From: JALYGY01 sp963800975
GTDB taxonomy: Bacteria; Actinomycetota; Rubrobacteria; Rubrobacterales; Rubrobacteraceae
Assembly (NCBI GenBank): GCA_963800975.1
Contig: CAWDDB010000013.1
Coordinates: 248,001 to 312,000 of the forward strand
Reading direction: 5' to 3'
DNA length: 64,000 nucleotides
Shown piece after piece: positions 15,765 to 24,029 of the stretch; the first letter of the stretch is position 1, and each line of letters starts with the position of its first letter. Made by a program: the position numbers and the translations under genes. The notes under the pieces were generated by a model. It did no database searches, had not been told where the DNA came from, and saw only the letters and a list, made by a program, of their open reading frames with translations.

Positions 15765-17324
15765 GTGGTAAGTGCCGAGAGTAGAGCACTCCCTACAGGG
15801 GCTAACAAGCGGATCGCCCTGACCGTCGTTTGCCTGATCGTCTTCGTGATATGTATAAACACCACGGCTATCAACACCGCGGTTGCCACGATAGCCGATG
15901 ACCTCACCCTAACAACCTCGACCCTGGGCTGGGCCATCGACGTCTACATGCTGGCGGCGGCCGCGCTGGTGGTACTCGGTGGTAAAGTGGGCGACATCCT
16001 GGGTAGGAGGTGGGTCACCTTCGTAGGGATAGGCGTGTTTGCCGTGGGATCGGTACTTGTCGCCACCTCTCTATCCGGAATACAGCTAATCGGTGGACGG
16101 GCCTTGCAGGGTGCGGGCGGTGCGGTACTGATGCCGGCTACCATGGCGATCATCAACGACACCTTCTCCAAAGAAGAGAGCGGAACCGCGCTAGGGGTGT
16201 GGGGGGCTATATCCATGCTCGCTTTCGCCCTCGGGCCGCTCTACGGAGGATTCCTCACCGACGCCCTATCCTGGCGGGTGATCTTCTGGGCCGATGTTGC
16301 GCTTCTGCTCGTCGCCGCAGCGGTATTGTTTGCCCTGCTGCGCGGCCTTCCTGGCGGCCGAACGGGGGTCAAGGTGGACCTGGTAGGCGCGATACTTCTC
16401 GGCTCGGGTAGCTTTCTGGTGGTGCTTGCGCTCCAGCAGGGCCAGCACTGGGGATGGGGCTCCGGTCTGTTTCTAGTCGTGCTCGCTGCCGGCATTCTCC
16501 TCTCGGTGGCTTTCGTAACGGTCGAGCTCTACAGGCGCAATCCCCTGATCAATCTCTCGTTGTTTCGCCGGCGTCAATACGTCGCTGGCAGCCTTGCTAC
16601 GTTCACGAACACCGTCGGTCTCATGGGACTGCTTTACTTCTTCAACCTGTACGCCCAGTCCGCCGTGCTCTTCGATTATTCGCCGCTGCGCGCCAGCGTG
16701 GTTTTGTTGCCTTACACGGTCTCGATGTTCATCTTCGCCTACCCTTCGGGACGGATAGCCGACCGGATCGGCTACCGGATTCCGGTGGTCACCGGCCTGC
16801 TCATAATGACGGTAGGCTTCGTACTGCTCTCCCGGGTCAACGTAGGCACGACTGACGCCGAACTCTGGTTGCCCATCGTGCTCTGCGGGGTTGGGGTAGG
16901 ACTGACGTACTCCACAACCTCGGCGGCGGGCCTGGCCGCCGTCCCCGCCGAAGAGGCTGGGCAAGCCGCGGGGGTTATCAACATGGCCCGTTTTCTCGGC
17001 GCGGTCTTCATTATCGCAGTCGGAACGATACTGTATGTTGGGCAGGGGACCGAGACCCTCGACAGGGAACTCGCCCGGGCGGGGGCGGGACAGGTCGAGG
17101 AGACGAAGCTCGACCGGGTTCTGACCGGATCGCCTAGCGCTCTCGAACGTACGGCCGACGAGCTCGATCCCGAAATCAGGGATGCTTTCGTCTCGGGAGC
17201 ACGCCACGGCATCGTCGACGGGTTCTCTGATGTGGTTTGGCTCATCGCCATCGTGGGGTTTGCCGGAACGCTGCTCAGTTTCTGGTTGTTGAGGCCAGAC
17301 CGGGAGTCAACTTCTCGCCCGTAA
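15765..17324 (+). CDS. MFS drug-exporter-like transporter (DHA2/EmrB type, 14 TM)
   Basis: The 519-residue protein has the loop GGKVGDILGRRWV (motif A) after TM2, the motif-C-like stretch LGPLYGGFLTDALSWRVIFW around TM5, and many hydrophobic segments consistent with 14 helices. Members of this branch use the proton gradient to expel toxic compounds. A strong GAAAGGAGG ribosome-binding site precedes GTG 15765. It has no adaptor protein or adjacent regulator, but its promoter region is a copy of that of the EamA gene at 18012, which hints at shared control. The substrate is unknown. Confidence 0.9.
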   Translation: MVSAESRALPTGANKRIALTVVCLIVFVICINTTAINTAVATIADDLTLTTSTLGWAIDVYMLAAAALVVLGGKVGDILGRRWVTFVGIGVFAVGSVLVATSLSGIQLIGGRALQGAGGAVLMPATMAIINDTFSKEESGTALGVWGAISMLAFALGPLYGGFLTDALSWRVIFWADVALLLVAAAVLFALLRGLPGGRTGVKVDLVGAILLGSGSFLVVLALQQGQHWGWGSGLFLVVLAAGILLSVAFVTVELYRRNPLINLSLFRRRQYVAGSLATFTNTVGLMGLLYFFNLYAQSAVLFDYSPLRASVVLLPYTVSMFIFAYPSGRIADRIGYRIPVVTGLLIMTVGFVLLSRVNVGTTDAELWLPIVLCGVGVGLTYSTTSAAGLAAVPAEEAGQAAGVINMARFLGAVFIIAVGTILYVGQGTETLDRELARAGAGQVEETKLDRVLTGSPSALERTADELDPEIRDAFVSGARHGIVDGFSDVVWLIAIVGFAGTLLSFWLLRPDRESTSRP

Positions 17325-17390
17325 CGGGCTACCAGGCGTGCAGAGACCTTCAACCCGACCACGTGCGTCTCCTTTCACCGCAGCATGATC

Positions 17391-17810
17391 TCAGTTCAGC
17401 GGCTTGCGTACCCACACGGCCGTCATCATCCAGCACTGCGTCCAGTAATTCGGGTCGTCAAGCAGAACCGAGGCCGCATCGAGGGTCGCCGCGTCGAGTT
17501 GTCCGCTTCCGACCACGCGGTCTCGCACCTCGGCCAGAAACATCTGAAAATATACCGCTCCACGATCCCTGCCCCTGATGTTCTGAACGCCGGTTTCGGA
17601 TTGCGGATGTCCCAGGCCCAGCTCGCCGACCATGCCAGGCAGTCCTCGGCCTATGAGCCAGCCGACCCCGTTGCTGTGACCCCACTCGATCAGGCCCTTC
17701 CAGGCGCTCGCCCACACCTCCGGCTCCGTGGTCGGCGCGAGGTGGAAGTCCGGCTCTTGAAGCAACAACCGTCCGCCAGGCTTGACGGCAGCGGCCGGCG
17801 CTCGAACCGA
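17391..17810 (-). pseudogene. C-terminal half of a SAM-dependent methyltransferase
   Basis: Read on the minus strand, the frame gives AAAVKPGGRLLLQEPDFHL, then WASAWKGLIEWGHSNGVGW and LDDPNYWTQCWMMTAVWVR before the stop at 17391. KPGGRLLLQEPDF is the post-motif III region of class I methyltransferases. The SAM-binding N-terminal half (motif I GxGxG) is not present upstream, where the EamA promoter block begins. A TTG at 17768 could start a 125-residue product, but it could not bind SAM. Confidence 0.65.
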
Positions 17811-17911
17811 GCGGGGGTACTCATGCTCGCCGCCGCCCTGCTCGGGGTGTTCAGTACGACCGTCCGGAGGTTCGACTGCACCCGGTTACGGGCGAAACGT
17901 CCTGTACCTCG

Positions 17912-17977
17912 CTCTGCGCGACGCTTTGGATCTGGTCGGGTTTCGTCACCAATGCTCCGTTGTGTATGATCGGAGCG
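17912..17977 (+). promoter_or_regulatory. duplicated promoter block, copy 2 (EamA transporter)
   Basis: Counterpart of 15677-15742. The -35 candidate TTCGTC, 17-bp spacer and TATGAT -10 are conserved in position, and TGTATGATCGGAGCG is identical in both. It ends about 35 bp before the EamA gene. Confidence 0.7.
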
Positions 17978-18011
17978 GGATGGAACCGCCGCGCAGTCTC
18001 CCTGGGTCGTC

Positions 18012-18926
18012 GTGATGCCGTCAGCCGTCCTGGCGCTCCTCGCGAGCCTCGCGTTCGGCTCGAGCGACTTCCTTGCTGGCCTTGCCAGCCGCCGCGTCTC
18101 CTCGGTGGCCGTGGCGCTCTGGAGCCAGCTCTTCGGTGCCGTGGCGCTCGTGGCGGTGCTGGCAGTGAGCGGCCAGCGTCCGGACGCCTCCGGCATCCTC
18201 TGGGGAGTGGCCGCGGGCGCCACGGTCGCCGTCGGTATACTCTCGTTGTACCGGGCGCTGGCAATCGGCCCGGCGTCGGTGGTTGCGCCGGTGGCCGCGA
18301 GCGCGGTGGTGATACCGGTCCTGGTTGGCCTATCGGGCGGGGAGAGGCCTTCGGCCGTCGTTGTTCTGGGGCTCGCGGTGACGGTTGGGGGGGTGGCCCT
18401 CGTGGCTTTCGCTGGCGGCGAAGACGTCGATGCCGCAGTGGGGCCTTCACCCGGTCACGGGCTTATCCCGGATGGGAACGTGTTCCCTGGTCCGGGGGCG
18501 CGGCTGGTACTGCCGCTCTCGCTGCTGACGGCGTTGTGCTTCGGCATGTTCTTCGTCATCCTGGACTTGGGCACCGCGGGCGCTGGGGGGGCGACGCTGT
18601 GGGTGGCGCTCGGGGTATACGCCGGCGCCCTGCCGACGAGCGTCGCCGCCGCGTTCCTGGCCCGGCGCTCCGGCGGGCTGCGGTTGCCGGCGGCCCGCTT
18701 GCTGGCGTCCGTGGCGCTCGTGGGCCTACTCGCCGTCGTCGGGGATATCTCCCTGACCTACGCGATCTCCTCCGGTCAACTCGCGGTGGTAAGCGTGCTG
18801 GGCTCCCTTGACCCGCTGGTGACGGTGCTGCTAGCCCGGGTCGTGCTTGCCGAGCGGCTGCCGCGCCTGCAGTCGGTCGGGGTCGTCATGGCGTTGGTGG
18901 GTGTGATCCTCGTCTCCGCGGGCTAG
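18012..18926 (+). CDS. EamA/DMT-family transporter, about 10 TM
   Basis: The 304-residue protein shows the two EamA repeats: residues about 3-138 (SLAFGSSDFLAGLASRR start, then VALWSQLFGAVALVAVLAVSG) and about 165-302 (ending LDPLVTVLLARVVLAERLPR, then GVVMALVGVILVSAG). The ending LAERL...VGVVMALVG is the classic motif of the superfamily. Start is GTG 18012 or ATG 18015; neither has a clear ribosome-binding site. Substrate unknown; family members export amino acids, metabolites or drugs. Regulation is probably shared with the MFS gene at 15765. Confidence 0.88.
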   Translation: MMPSAVLALLASLAFGSSDFLAGLASRRVSSVAVALWSQLFGAVALVAVLAVSGQRPDASGILWGVAAGATVAVGILSLYRALAIGPASVVAPVAASAVVIPVLVGLSGGERPSAVVVLGLAVTVGGVALVAFAGGEDVDAAVGPSPGHGLIPDGNVFPGPGARLVLPLSLLTALCFGMFFVILDLGTAGAGGATLWVALGVYAGALPTSVAAAFLARRSGGLRLPAARLLASVALVGLLAVVGDISLTYAISSGQLAVVSVLGSLDPLVTVLLARVVLAERLPRLQSVGVVMALVGVILVSAG

Positions 18927-19065
18927 CCCCCGTCTCGGGGAGGATCCGGAAGGATCGCCCACCCGGCCGCTACCCCACCCCGGAGAGAGCAAGGCCAGCT
19001 TGGGCTACTTCCCGGTGCCGTCCGAAGAACCTCTCCGCGGCCAAATCGGCGAGCGACGGCGCACG

Positions 19066-20250
19066 CTAGGGCCGGGGGACCGCGTTTTCGATGCGCAGGC
19101 GACCGGGCGCCGTGGCCACCGGATCTGGCAGCACGAGAGGTAGGCTACCGGGGGTAATGCTGCCCAGCACCACCGGCGAGCTCGCTCCGGTGCAAGAAGG
19201 CACGTTTCCAGGCAGGCCGTGTATCGTCAGGAAACCCATGAGGGCGAATGCATAAGCCTCCTTGCTGCCCGGCGGGATGCCCCACGCCTCCGTCGTGCTG
19301 AGTTCCATCTCAGGCGCGGCTTCCGTGAGCATGCCCATCAAGGTCGGGTTGGCCGTGCCACCTCCAGCGGCCACCACCGCTTCTACTTGCCACCGCTTCA
19401 GCTCCCCGGCTACCGTGCGGGCAGTCAGCGCGGTCAGGGTGGCGATAGTGTCGTCCTCGTCCAGAGGGCCGCTCTTGTCGAGAGCATCGAGCAAGTACGG
19501 CTGGTTGAAGTGCTCCTTTCCCGTCGATTTTGGGGGGGGAGCGTCGTAATAGGGATCTGCCAGCAACCGCTCCAGCAGACGCTCGTCGACCTTGCCTCGC
19601 GCTCCCCGCAGCCCGTCGCGGTCGAAGTGCTCGGAACCGCCGGAGAAGCGTTGCACCGCCGCGTCGATGAGCGCGTTGGCGGGTCCGGTATCGTAAGCCA
19701 GGGGTGGATGCTCGGGCGACACCACAGTGATGTTGGAGATCCCGCCCAGGTTCAGCGCCGCGCGCGTCTTTGGGCCCTCGCTCAGCAGCAGGACGTCGAA
19801 GAGGCTCGCGAGCGGGGCGCCGTGTCCGCCGGCGGCTATGTCTCGGCTGCGCAGGTCCGACACCACCGGCGAGCCCGTGCGTTCGGCGATCCAGGCCGGC
19901 TGGCCCAGCTGCAGGGTTCCGCGGGCCCTGCCGTTCTCTACCCAGTGGTATACGGTCTGCCCGTGCGAGACCACGAGGTCCGCCCGCCCGCCGCAGAACT
20001 CCTCGACCGCCCGGGCCGCGGCCTCGGCGAAAGCCTGTCCCAGACGGGCATCCAGCCTGCACAACGCCTCGGCGCTGGCCGGGTTCGGCGGCAGGGCTTC
20101 TGCTACGGCTTCGCGGAGATCGGGATCGTAGTCGAAGCTGCGGGATCCAAGAGGTCTCAGGACTACGGTCTCGCCTTCCAGACGCAACCCCGCAGCGGCC
20201 GTTTCGATCGCATCGAAAGACGTCCCCGACATTACACCGATGACCTTCAC
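19066..20250 (-). CDS. anmK: anhydro-N-acetylmuramic acid kinase
   Basis: The 394-residue product opens MKVIGVMSGTSFDAIETAAA, the AnmK phosphate-binding start, and continues with VSHGQTVYHW, GSPVVSDLRSRDIAAGGHGAPL, LNLGGISNIT and YDTGPANALIDA, all family hallmarks. The enzyme opens 1,6-anhydro-MurNAc and phosphorylates it to MurNAc-6-P in cell-wall recycling. Length fits the family. GTG 20250 is chosen because the conserved N-terminus starts there and AAGGCGG lies just upstream; the frame is open about 70 codons further without similarity. It is divergent from the transporter and murQ genes, with an operator-like site between them. Confidence 0.95.
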   Translation of the reverse strand: MKVIGVMSGTSFDAIETAAAGLRLEGETVVLRPLGSRSFDYDPDLREAVAEALPPNPASAEALCRLDARLGQAFAEAAARAVEEFCGGRADLVVSHGQTVYHWVENGRARGTLQLGQPAWIAERTGSPVVSDLRSRDIAAGGHGAPLASLFDVLLLSEGPKTRAALNLGGISNITVVSPEHPPLAYDTGPANALIDAAVQRFSGGSEHFDRDGLRGARGKVDERLLERLLADPYYDAPPPKSTGKEHFNQPYLLDALDKSGPLDEDDTIATLTALTARTVAGELKRWQVEAVVAAGGGTANPTLMGMLTEAAPEMELSTTEAWGIPPGSKEAYAFALMGFLTIHGLPGNVPSCTGASSPVVLGSITPGSLPLVLPDPVATAPGRLRIENAVPRP

Positions 20251-20341
20251 TGGCTCACCGCCTTCGCGCGCCTGCGCAAGCTGGACCGCGTCATCGATCC
20301 CCTCTCGGGCTCGAGCATTGTGGAAGCTGTGTGGCGCTCGC

Positions 20342-20368
20342 ATTGTAGCTCCTGATCGTCTATACAAT
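20342..20368. promoter_or_regulatory. inverted repeat ATTGTA-N15-TACAAT between anmK and the transporter
   Basis: Perfect 6-bp arms in the divergent intergenic region, with TACAAT and TTGTAT able to serve as promoter hexamers in either direction. It is a candidate control site for both transcription units. Confidence 0.4.
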
Positions 20369-20463
20369 ACGACCAGGATGGAGAGGGAGGGTTGCATGGC
20401 CGACGCGAGCGCGCGGAACCCGAGCGCGCGACGTTTGGGTCGTCGAGGTGGGAGGAGCAAGAT

Positions 20464-21810
20464 ATGGCGGCGGCATCCGGAGAGGTACGGAGCACTGGTG
20501 GGGCGATACGGGCTTTGGCGGCGGGTTGCGTGGGCAACTTCGTGGAGTGGTACGACTTCGCGATCTACTCCTATTCGGTCACGATCATCGCGACGCTCTT
20601 CTTTCCAGAGGGTAACCGTGCCGCGGCCATAGTCGCGGCTTTCGCGCTCTACGGCGTTGCGTTCCTGGCGCGCCCGGTGGGCGGGGTTTTCTGGGGCAAC
20701 CTGGGCGACAGGATAGGACGGAGGACCACGCTGGCCGTGATCGTCCTGATCATGGGCGGCGCGACGATGCTCATAGGCCTCCTGCCGACGTACGGGACCA
20801 TCGGCATACTCGCCCCGGTTTTGCTCGCGCTGCTGCGGCTGGTACAGGGCTTCTCCGGCGGCGGGGAGTTCACTGGCTCGACCTCGTTTATCTCCGAGTA
20901 CGCCCCGGACGAGAAGAGGGGCTTCTTCGCCTCCATATCGGCCACCTTCACCACCCTGCCTTCGCTCCTCGGTGGCCTGACCGTGTTTACGGTAGCGGCG
21001 CTACTCGGGGAGGAGCTTTACGCCTCCTGGGGCTGGCGCATACCGTTCCTGATCGGCGGCCCGCTGGCCCTCGTGGGGCTGTTCATCAGGCTCAGGATGG
21101 ACGAGACGCCGGCCTTCAGGCAGCTCAAGGAGAACGAGGAGCGGGTGGAGAGCACCCCGGCCAGGGAGGCGATCCGGGAGCACGGCCGCAGCATACTGCT
21201 CGTCTTCGCCATCGCCTCCCTCAGCGCGCTCGGGGCGTACACCCTGGGCACCTACTTCGTCACCTATTTGCAGGAGGTCGTCGGCTTCGGCAGGACGACC
21301 GCGATCGCGGCGAACTTCCTCGCCTTCTTCGTGACCGTGCCGCTGGTGCCGCTAGTCGGGATGTTAGGAGACAGGATCGGGCGCAAGCCCCTGCTCCTGA
21401 TCGGGGCTCCCGGCTTCGTCCTGCTCAGCGTGCCTGGCTACCTGCTGGCCTCCAGCGGCAACTTCTTCGGCGCCATCGTGGGCCAGCTCCTGGTTGCTCT
21501 GCCCTGGAGCTTCGTCGTTTCCGCGGTCGTCGTGATAATCGTCGAGATCTTCCCGACCAGGGTGCGCTACTCTGGCGCGTCCATCGGCTATAACCTCGGG
21601 TACATGATCTTCGGCGGCACCGCTCCCATTGTGGCGACCTTTCTCGTGTCGGCGACGGGTAGTCCCATCGCGCCGGCGATTTACCTCATCGTGGTGGCCT
21701 TGCTCGTGCTCCCCGCCGTCTTCCTGTTGCCGGAGACCCGCGGTTTCGACCTGCTGCGTGGCGCCGACAAGGCGCAGCCCACGTCCGCGACGCGGCCCGG
21801 GGTAACCTGA
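20464..21810 (+). CDS. MFS transporter of the metabolite:H+ symporter (MHS) type
   Basis: The 448-residue protein begins with the MHS signature CVGNFVEWYDFAIYSYS and has GNLGDRIGRRTTL (motif A), RLVQGFSGGGEFTGSTSFISEYAP and a 12-helix pattern. Family members import proline/betaine, citrate, ketoglutarate or shikimate with protons. GGAGGAGC just upstream supports ATG 20464. It precedes murQ by 58 bp on the same strand, so a role in uptake of a cell-wall sugar or related acid is possible, though that would be outside the usual MHS substrates. Confidence 0.88.
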   Translation: MAAASGEVRSTGGAIRALAAGCVGNFVEWYDFAIYSYSVTIIATLFFPEGNRAAAIVAAFALYGVAFLARPVGGVFWGNLGDRIGRRTTLAVIVLIMGGATMLIGLLPTYGTIGILAPVLLALLRLVQGFSGGGEFTGSTSFISEYAPDEKRGFFASISATFTTLPSLLGGLTVFTVAALLGEELYASWGWRIPFLIGGPLALVGLFIRLRMDETPAFRQLKENEERVESTPAREAIREHGRSILLVFAIASLSALGAYTLGTYFVTYLQEVVGFGRTTAIAANFLAFFVTVPLVPLVGMLGDRIGRKPLLLIGAPGFVLLSVPGYLLASSGNFFGAIVGQLLVALPWSFVVSAVVVIIVEIFPTRVRYSGASIGYNLGYMIFGGTAPIVATFLVSATGSPIAPAIYLIVVALLVLPAVFLLPETRGFDLLRGADKAQPTSATRPGVT

Positions 21811-21868
21811 GCGCAAGCGGTTCGCTGGAAGGGCGCCCGCGTCTTTACCCGAGGAGGTTGTCCGGCCG

Positions 21869-22795
21869 ATGAGCGAGCTTCCGACCACCGAGAGGCGAAA
21901 CCCGGCCAGCGCGCGGCTGGACGAGATGCCCGTGCAGGACATCCTGCGCCTCATGAACGAGGAGGATCGCAGGGTGCCCGACGCGGTCGCCGAAGGCCTG
22001 CCCCGGATCGCCGAGGCGGTCGGGTTGCTCGTAGGGGCGTGGCGCGATGGGGGGCGTTGGATCTACGTGGGATCGGGCACCAGCGGCCGCATCGCCGCGC
22101 TGGACGCGGCCGAGTGCCCGCCCACCTTCGGCGCGCCGCCCGAAAGGGTCCTCGCGCTGATCGCCGGCGGCCAGAGGGCCGCCGCGCGGTCCGTCGAGGG
22201 GGCCGAGGACGACCGCACGGCCGCCGTCCAGGACCTCGAGGACCTTGGCCTTCGAACGAGCGACGTGGTGGTGGGGATTGCGGCGAGCGGCCGCACGCCT
22301 TACGTCGTGGCGGCCGTCGAGCACGCCTCCAAGGTCGGGTGCGCCACGGTTGGTATCAGCAACAACGCGGGGAGCGAGCTCGGCGCGGCGGCCCGCGTGA
22401 GCATCGAGCTGGACACCGGCCCGGAGGTCCTGACCGGCTCCACCCGTCTGAAGGCCGGGACTTCCCAGAAGATGGTCCTCAACATGCTCTCCACGGCCGC
22501 TTTCACGCGCCTGGGCAAGGTGTACGAGAACCTGATGGTCGACGTCCAGGCCGGCAATGAGAAGCTCGAGAAGCGGGCGCTCCGTATAGTCCGCGAGGCG
22601 ACGGGGTTGTCGGAGGGCGAGGCCGATGTGCTGCTCGAGCAGGCAGGCGGCTCCGTCAAGACGGCCGTCGTGATGGGGAAGACGGGCACCTCGGCCGGCG
22701 ATGCGTCTCGCCTGCTAGAGAACGCCGGAGGAAGCGTGCGGCGGGCACTCGACGCCTCTGGAACGGGTAGGACGTCGCGGGAGCGGCAAGCGTGA
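21869..22795 (+). CDS. murQ: N-acetylmuramic acid 6-phosphate etherase
   Basis: The 308-residue product has the SIS fold with MurQ landmarks: TERRNPASARLDEMPVQDIL at the start, IYVGSGTSGRIAALDAAECP, ALIAGGQRAA, GIAASGRTPYVVAAVEHA, and GPEVLTGSTRLKAGTSQKMVLNM. It cleaves the lactyl ether of MurNAc-6-P to GlcNAc-6-P and lactate, the step after AnmK. Length is typical. A ribosome-binding AGGAGG lies near 21853. Its stop overlaps the start of the nanE stub (GTGA). Confidence 0.96.
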   Translation: MSELPTTERRNPASARLDEMPVQDILRLMNEEDRRVPDAVAEGLPRIAEAVGLLVGAWRDGGRWIYVGSGTSGRIAALDAAECPPTFGAPPERVLALIAGGQRAAARSVEGAEDDRTAAVQDLEDLGLRTSDVVVGIAASGRTPYVVAAVEHASKVGCATVGISNNAGSELGAAARVSIELDTGPEVLTGSTRLKAGTSQKMVLNMLSTAAFTRLGKVYENLMVDVQAGNEKLEKRALRIVREATGLSEGEADVLLEQAGGSVKTAVVMGKTGTSAGDASRLLENAGGSVRRALDASGTGRTSRERQA

Positions 22796-22971
22796 ACGTC
22801 CTCGAGGATCTGCGATGGGGCTTCGTCGTCGCGTGCGAGGGGCACGTGGCGACCCCGGAGCAAGCCGCCGCCTTCTCGCGAGGAGCGTGGTGCGTCGTGG
22901 TGGGCACAGACATCACCGACCCGGCGAGCAGCACGGCCCGGTTCGTCGAGGTTGCGAAGGAAAAGCCTTGA
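22792..22971 (+). pseudogene. C-terminal stub of ManNAc-6-P epimerase (NanE-like)
   Basis: GTG 22792 opens 59 residues, including GFVVACEGHVATPEQAAAFS and GAWCVVVGTDITDPASSTARF. This matches the last quarter of NanE-type TIM barrels (phosphate-binding VVVGT and ITxP). Full NanE is about 220-230 residues, so the catalytic strands are gone. The frame overlaps murQ by GTGA and the kinase by TTGA, so translation coupling through the stub is preserved. It may be kept for that reason, or be a recent deletion product. Confidence 0.6.
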
Positions 22972-23891
22972 CCTATCTTTGCGTGGACGGCGGACAGACG
23001 GAGACCACAGTCGTGCTGCTTGACGAGGACGGAACAGAGATCCACGGCTGGCAAGCGGGAGCACTGACCACGCCCTGGAAGCCCGGTGCCATGGATAACC
23101 TTCGCGGCGTCGTCCGCGGCATCGCCGAGGAGCTGGGCAGGAGGTTGGAGGCCTCCTCAGACGGCCCTCCCGAGGCTGCCTGCTTCAGCCTCACCGGGTA
23201 CATGGAGGGCGACGACCGCATCCCATCACTAATCCGGGAGGAGTCTGAAAAGGCCGTACCGGGGATAGGCCGAATACACGCGGTGCCGGACTACGTCGGC
23301 AACTGGGCGGCCGCGACATGCGGAGGGCCCGGGGTCATGGTGATCAGCGGCGGCGGTTCGGTTGCATACGGGCGCTCCGCCTCGGGCGGTTCGCGCCGGG
23401 TTGGCGGGTGGGGGCACCTGCTCGGCGACGAGGGGAGCGGGTTCTGGATCGGACTGCAGGCCATAAAGGCGGCGCTGAAGTCCCGGGCGGGCGTGATCCC
23501 GAAGACCGCACTCGAGGAGAGAATCATGCAAAGCTTCGACGCGACCGATGACCGCCGGATCATCCGCGAGGTCTACTCCGCTGCTTTCTCGGAGTCGCAG
23601 GTCGCGGGGCTCGTGCCGCTCGTGGTCTCCGTTGCTCAGGGTGGGGACGGCGCCGCAGCCCGCATCCTGGACGAGGCCGCCGGCCACCTCGCGGACATCG
23701 TGCTGGTCGTGCTCGACGAGCTCGGCGACCTGCGGATCTACCCTTCCGGGGGCGTGTTTCACGCGCCGACGATGCGCGAGAGGTTCGTGAGGGCACTGGT
23801 CCGTGCGAAGATCGGCGTCGAGGTCGCTGACTCCGCCGTCCCGAACCCGTTGGATGGTGCGTTCCTTATCGCCAGGGAGGGGCTGAGATGA
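22968..23891 (+). CDS. BadF/BcrA-type ATPase, probable amino-sugar kinase
   Basis: The 307-residue product shows the actin-like ATPase fold: CVDGGQTETTVVLLDEDG (phosphate 1), ACFSLTGYMEGDD, VPDYVGNWAAATCGGPGVMV, ISGGGSVAYGRSASGGSRRV, WGHLLGDEGSGFWIGLQAIK and the late YPSGGVFHAPTMRERF (adenosine motif). GDEGSGFWIG is typical of GlcNAc/MurNAc kinases in this family. TTG 22968 overlaps the previous stop (TTGA). In this operon it likely phosphorylates GlcNAc, MurNAc or glucosamine; the exact sugar cannot be read from sequence. Confidence 0.85.
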   Translation: MTYLCVDGGQTETTVVLLDEDGTEIHGWQAGALTTPWKPGAMDNLRGVVRGIAEELGRRLEASSDGPPEAACFSLTGYMEGDDRIPSLIREESEKAVPGIGRIHAVPDYVGNWAAATCGGPGVMVISGGGSVAYGRSASGGSRRVGGWGHLLGDEGSGFWIGLQAIKAALKSRAGVIPKTALEERIMQSFDATDDRRIIREVYSAAFSESQVAGLVPLVVSVAQGGDGAAARILDEAAGHLADIVLVVLDELGDLRIYPSGGVFHAPTMRERFVRALVRAKIGVEVADSAVPNPLDGAFLIAREGLR

Positions 23892-24011
23892 TCTGGAGGT
23901 TCGATACCCTCGGGATCCGGGATCGCGGCCGCCTACACCTGGAAGCGAAGCAGGATAGCCTTCGTAGAGCTCGCGGGCACAGAGATCGAGGACCAGGACT
24001 CGACGGACTAG
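23888..24011 (+). pseudogene. frameshifted gene remnant between kinase and isomerase
   Basis: ATG 23888 overlaps the kinase stop (ATGA) and reads MIWRFDTLGIRDRG, a plausible N-terminus. In another frame the same stretch ends as AAAYTWKRSRIAFVELAGTE and a stop at 24009-24011, a plausible C-terminus. The two parts join only by a frameshift, so a whole gene seems to have collapsed to about 120 bp. The family is not recognised. Confidence 0.35.
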
Positions 24012-24029
24012 CAGGTCAGGGAGGAAACC

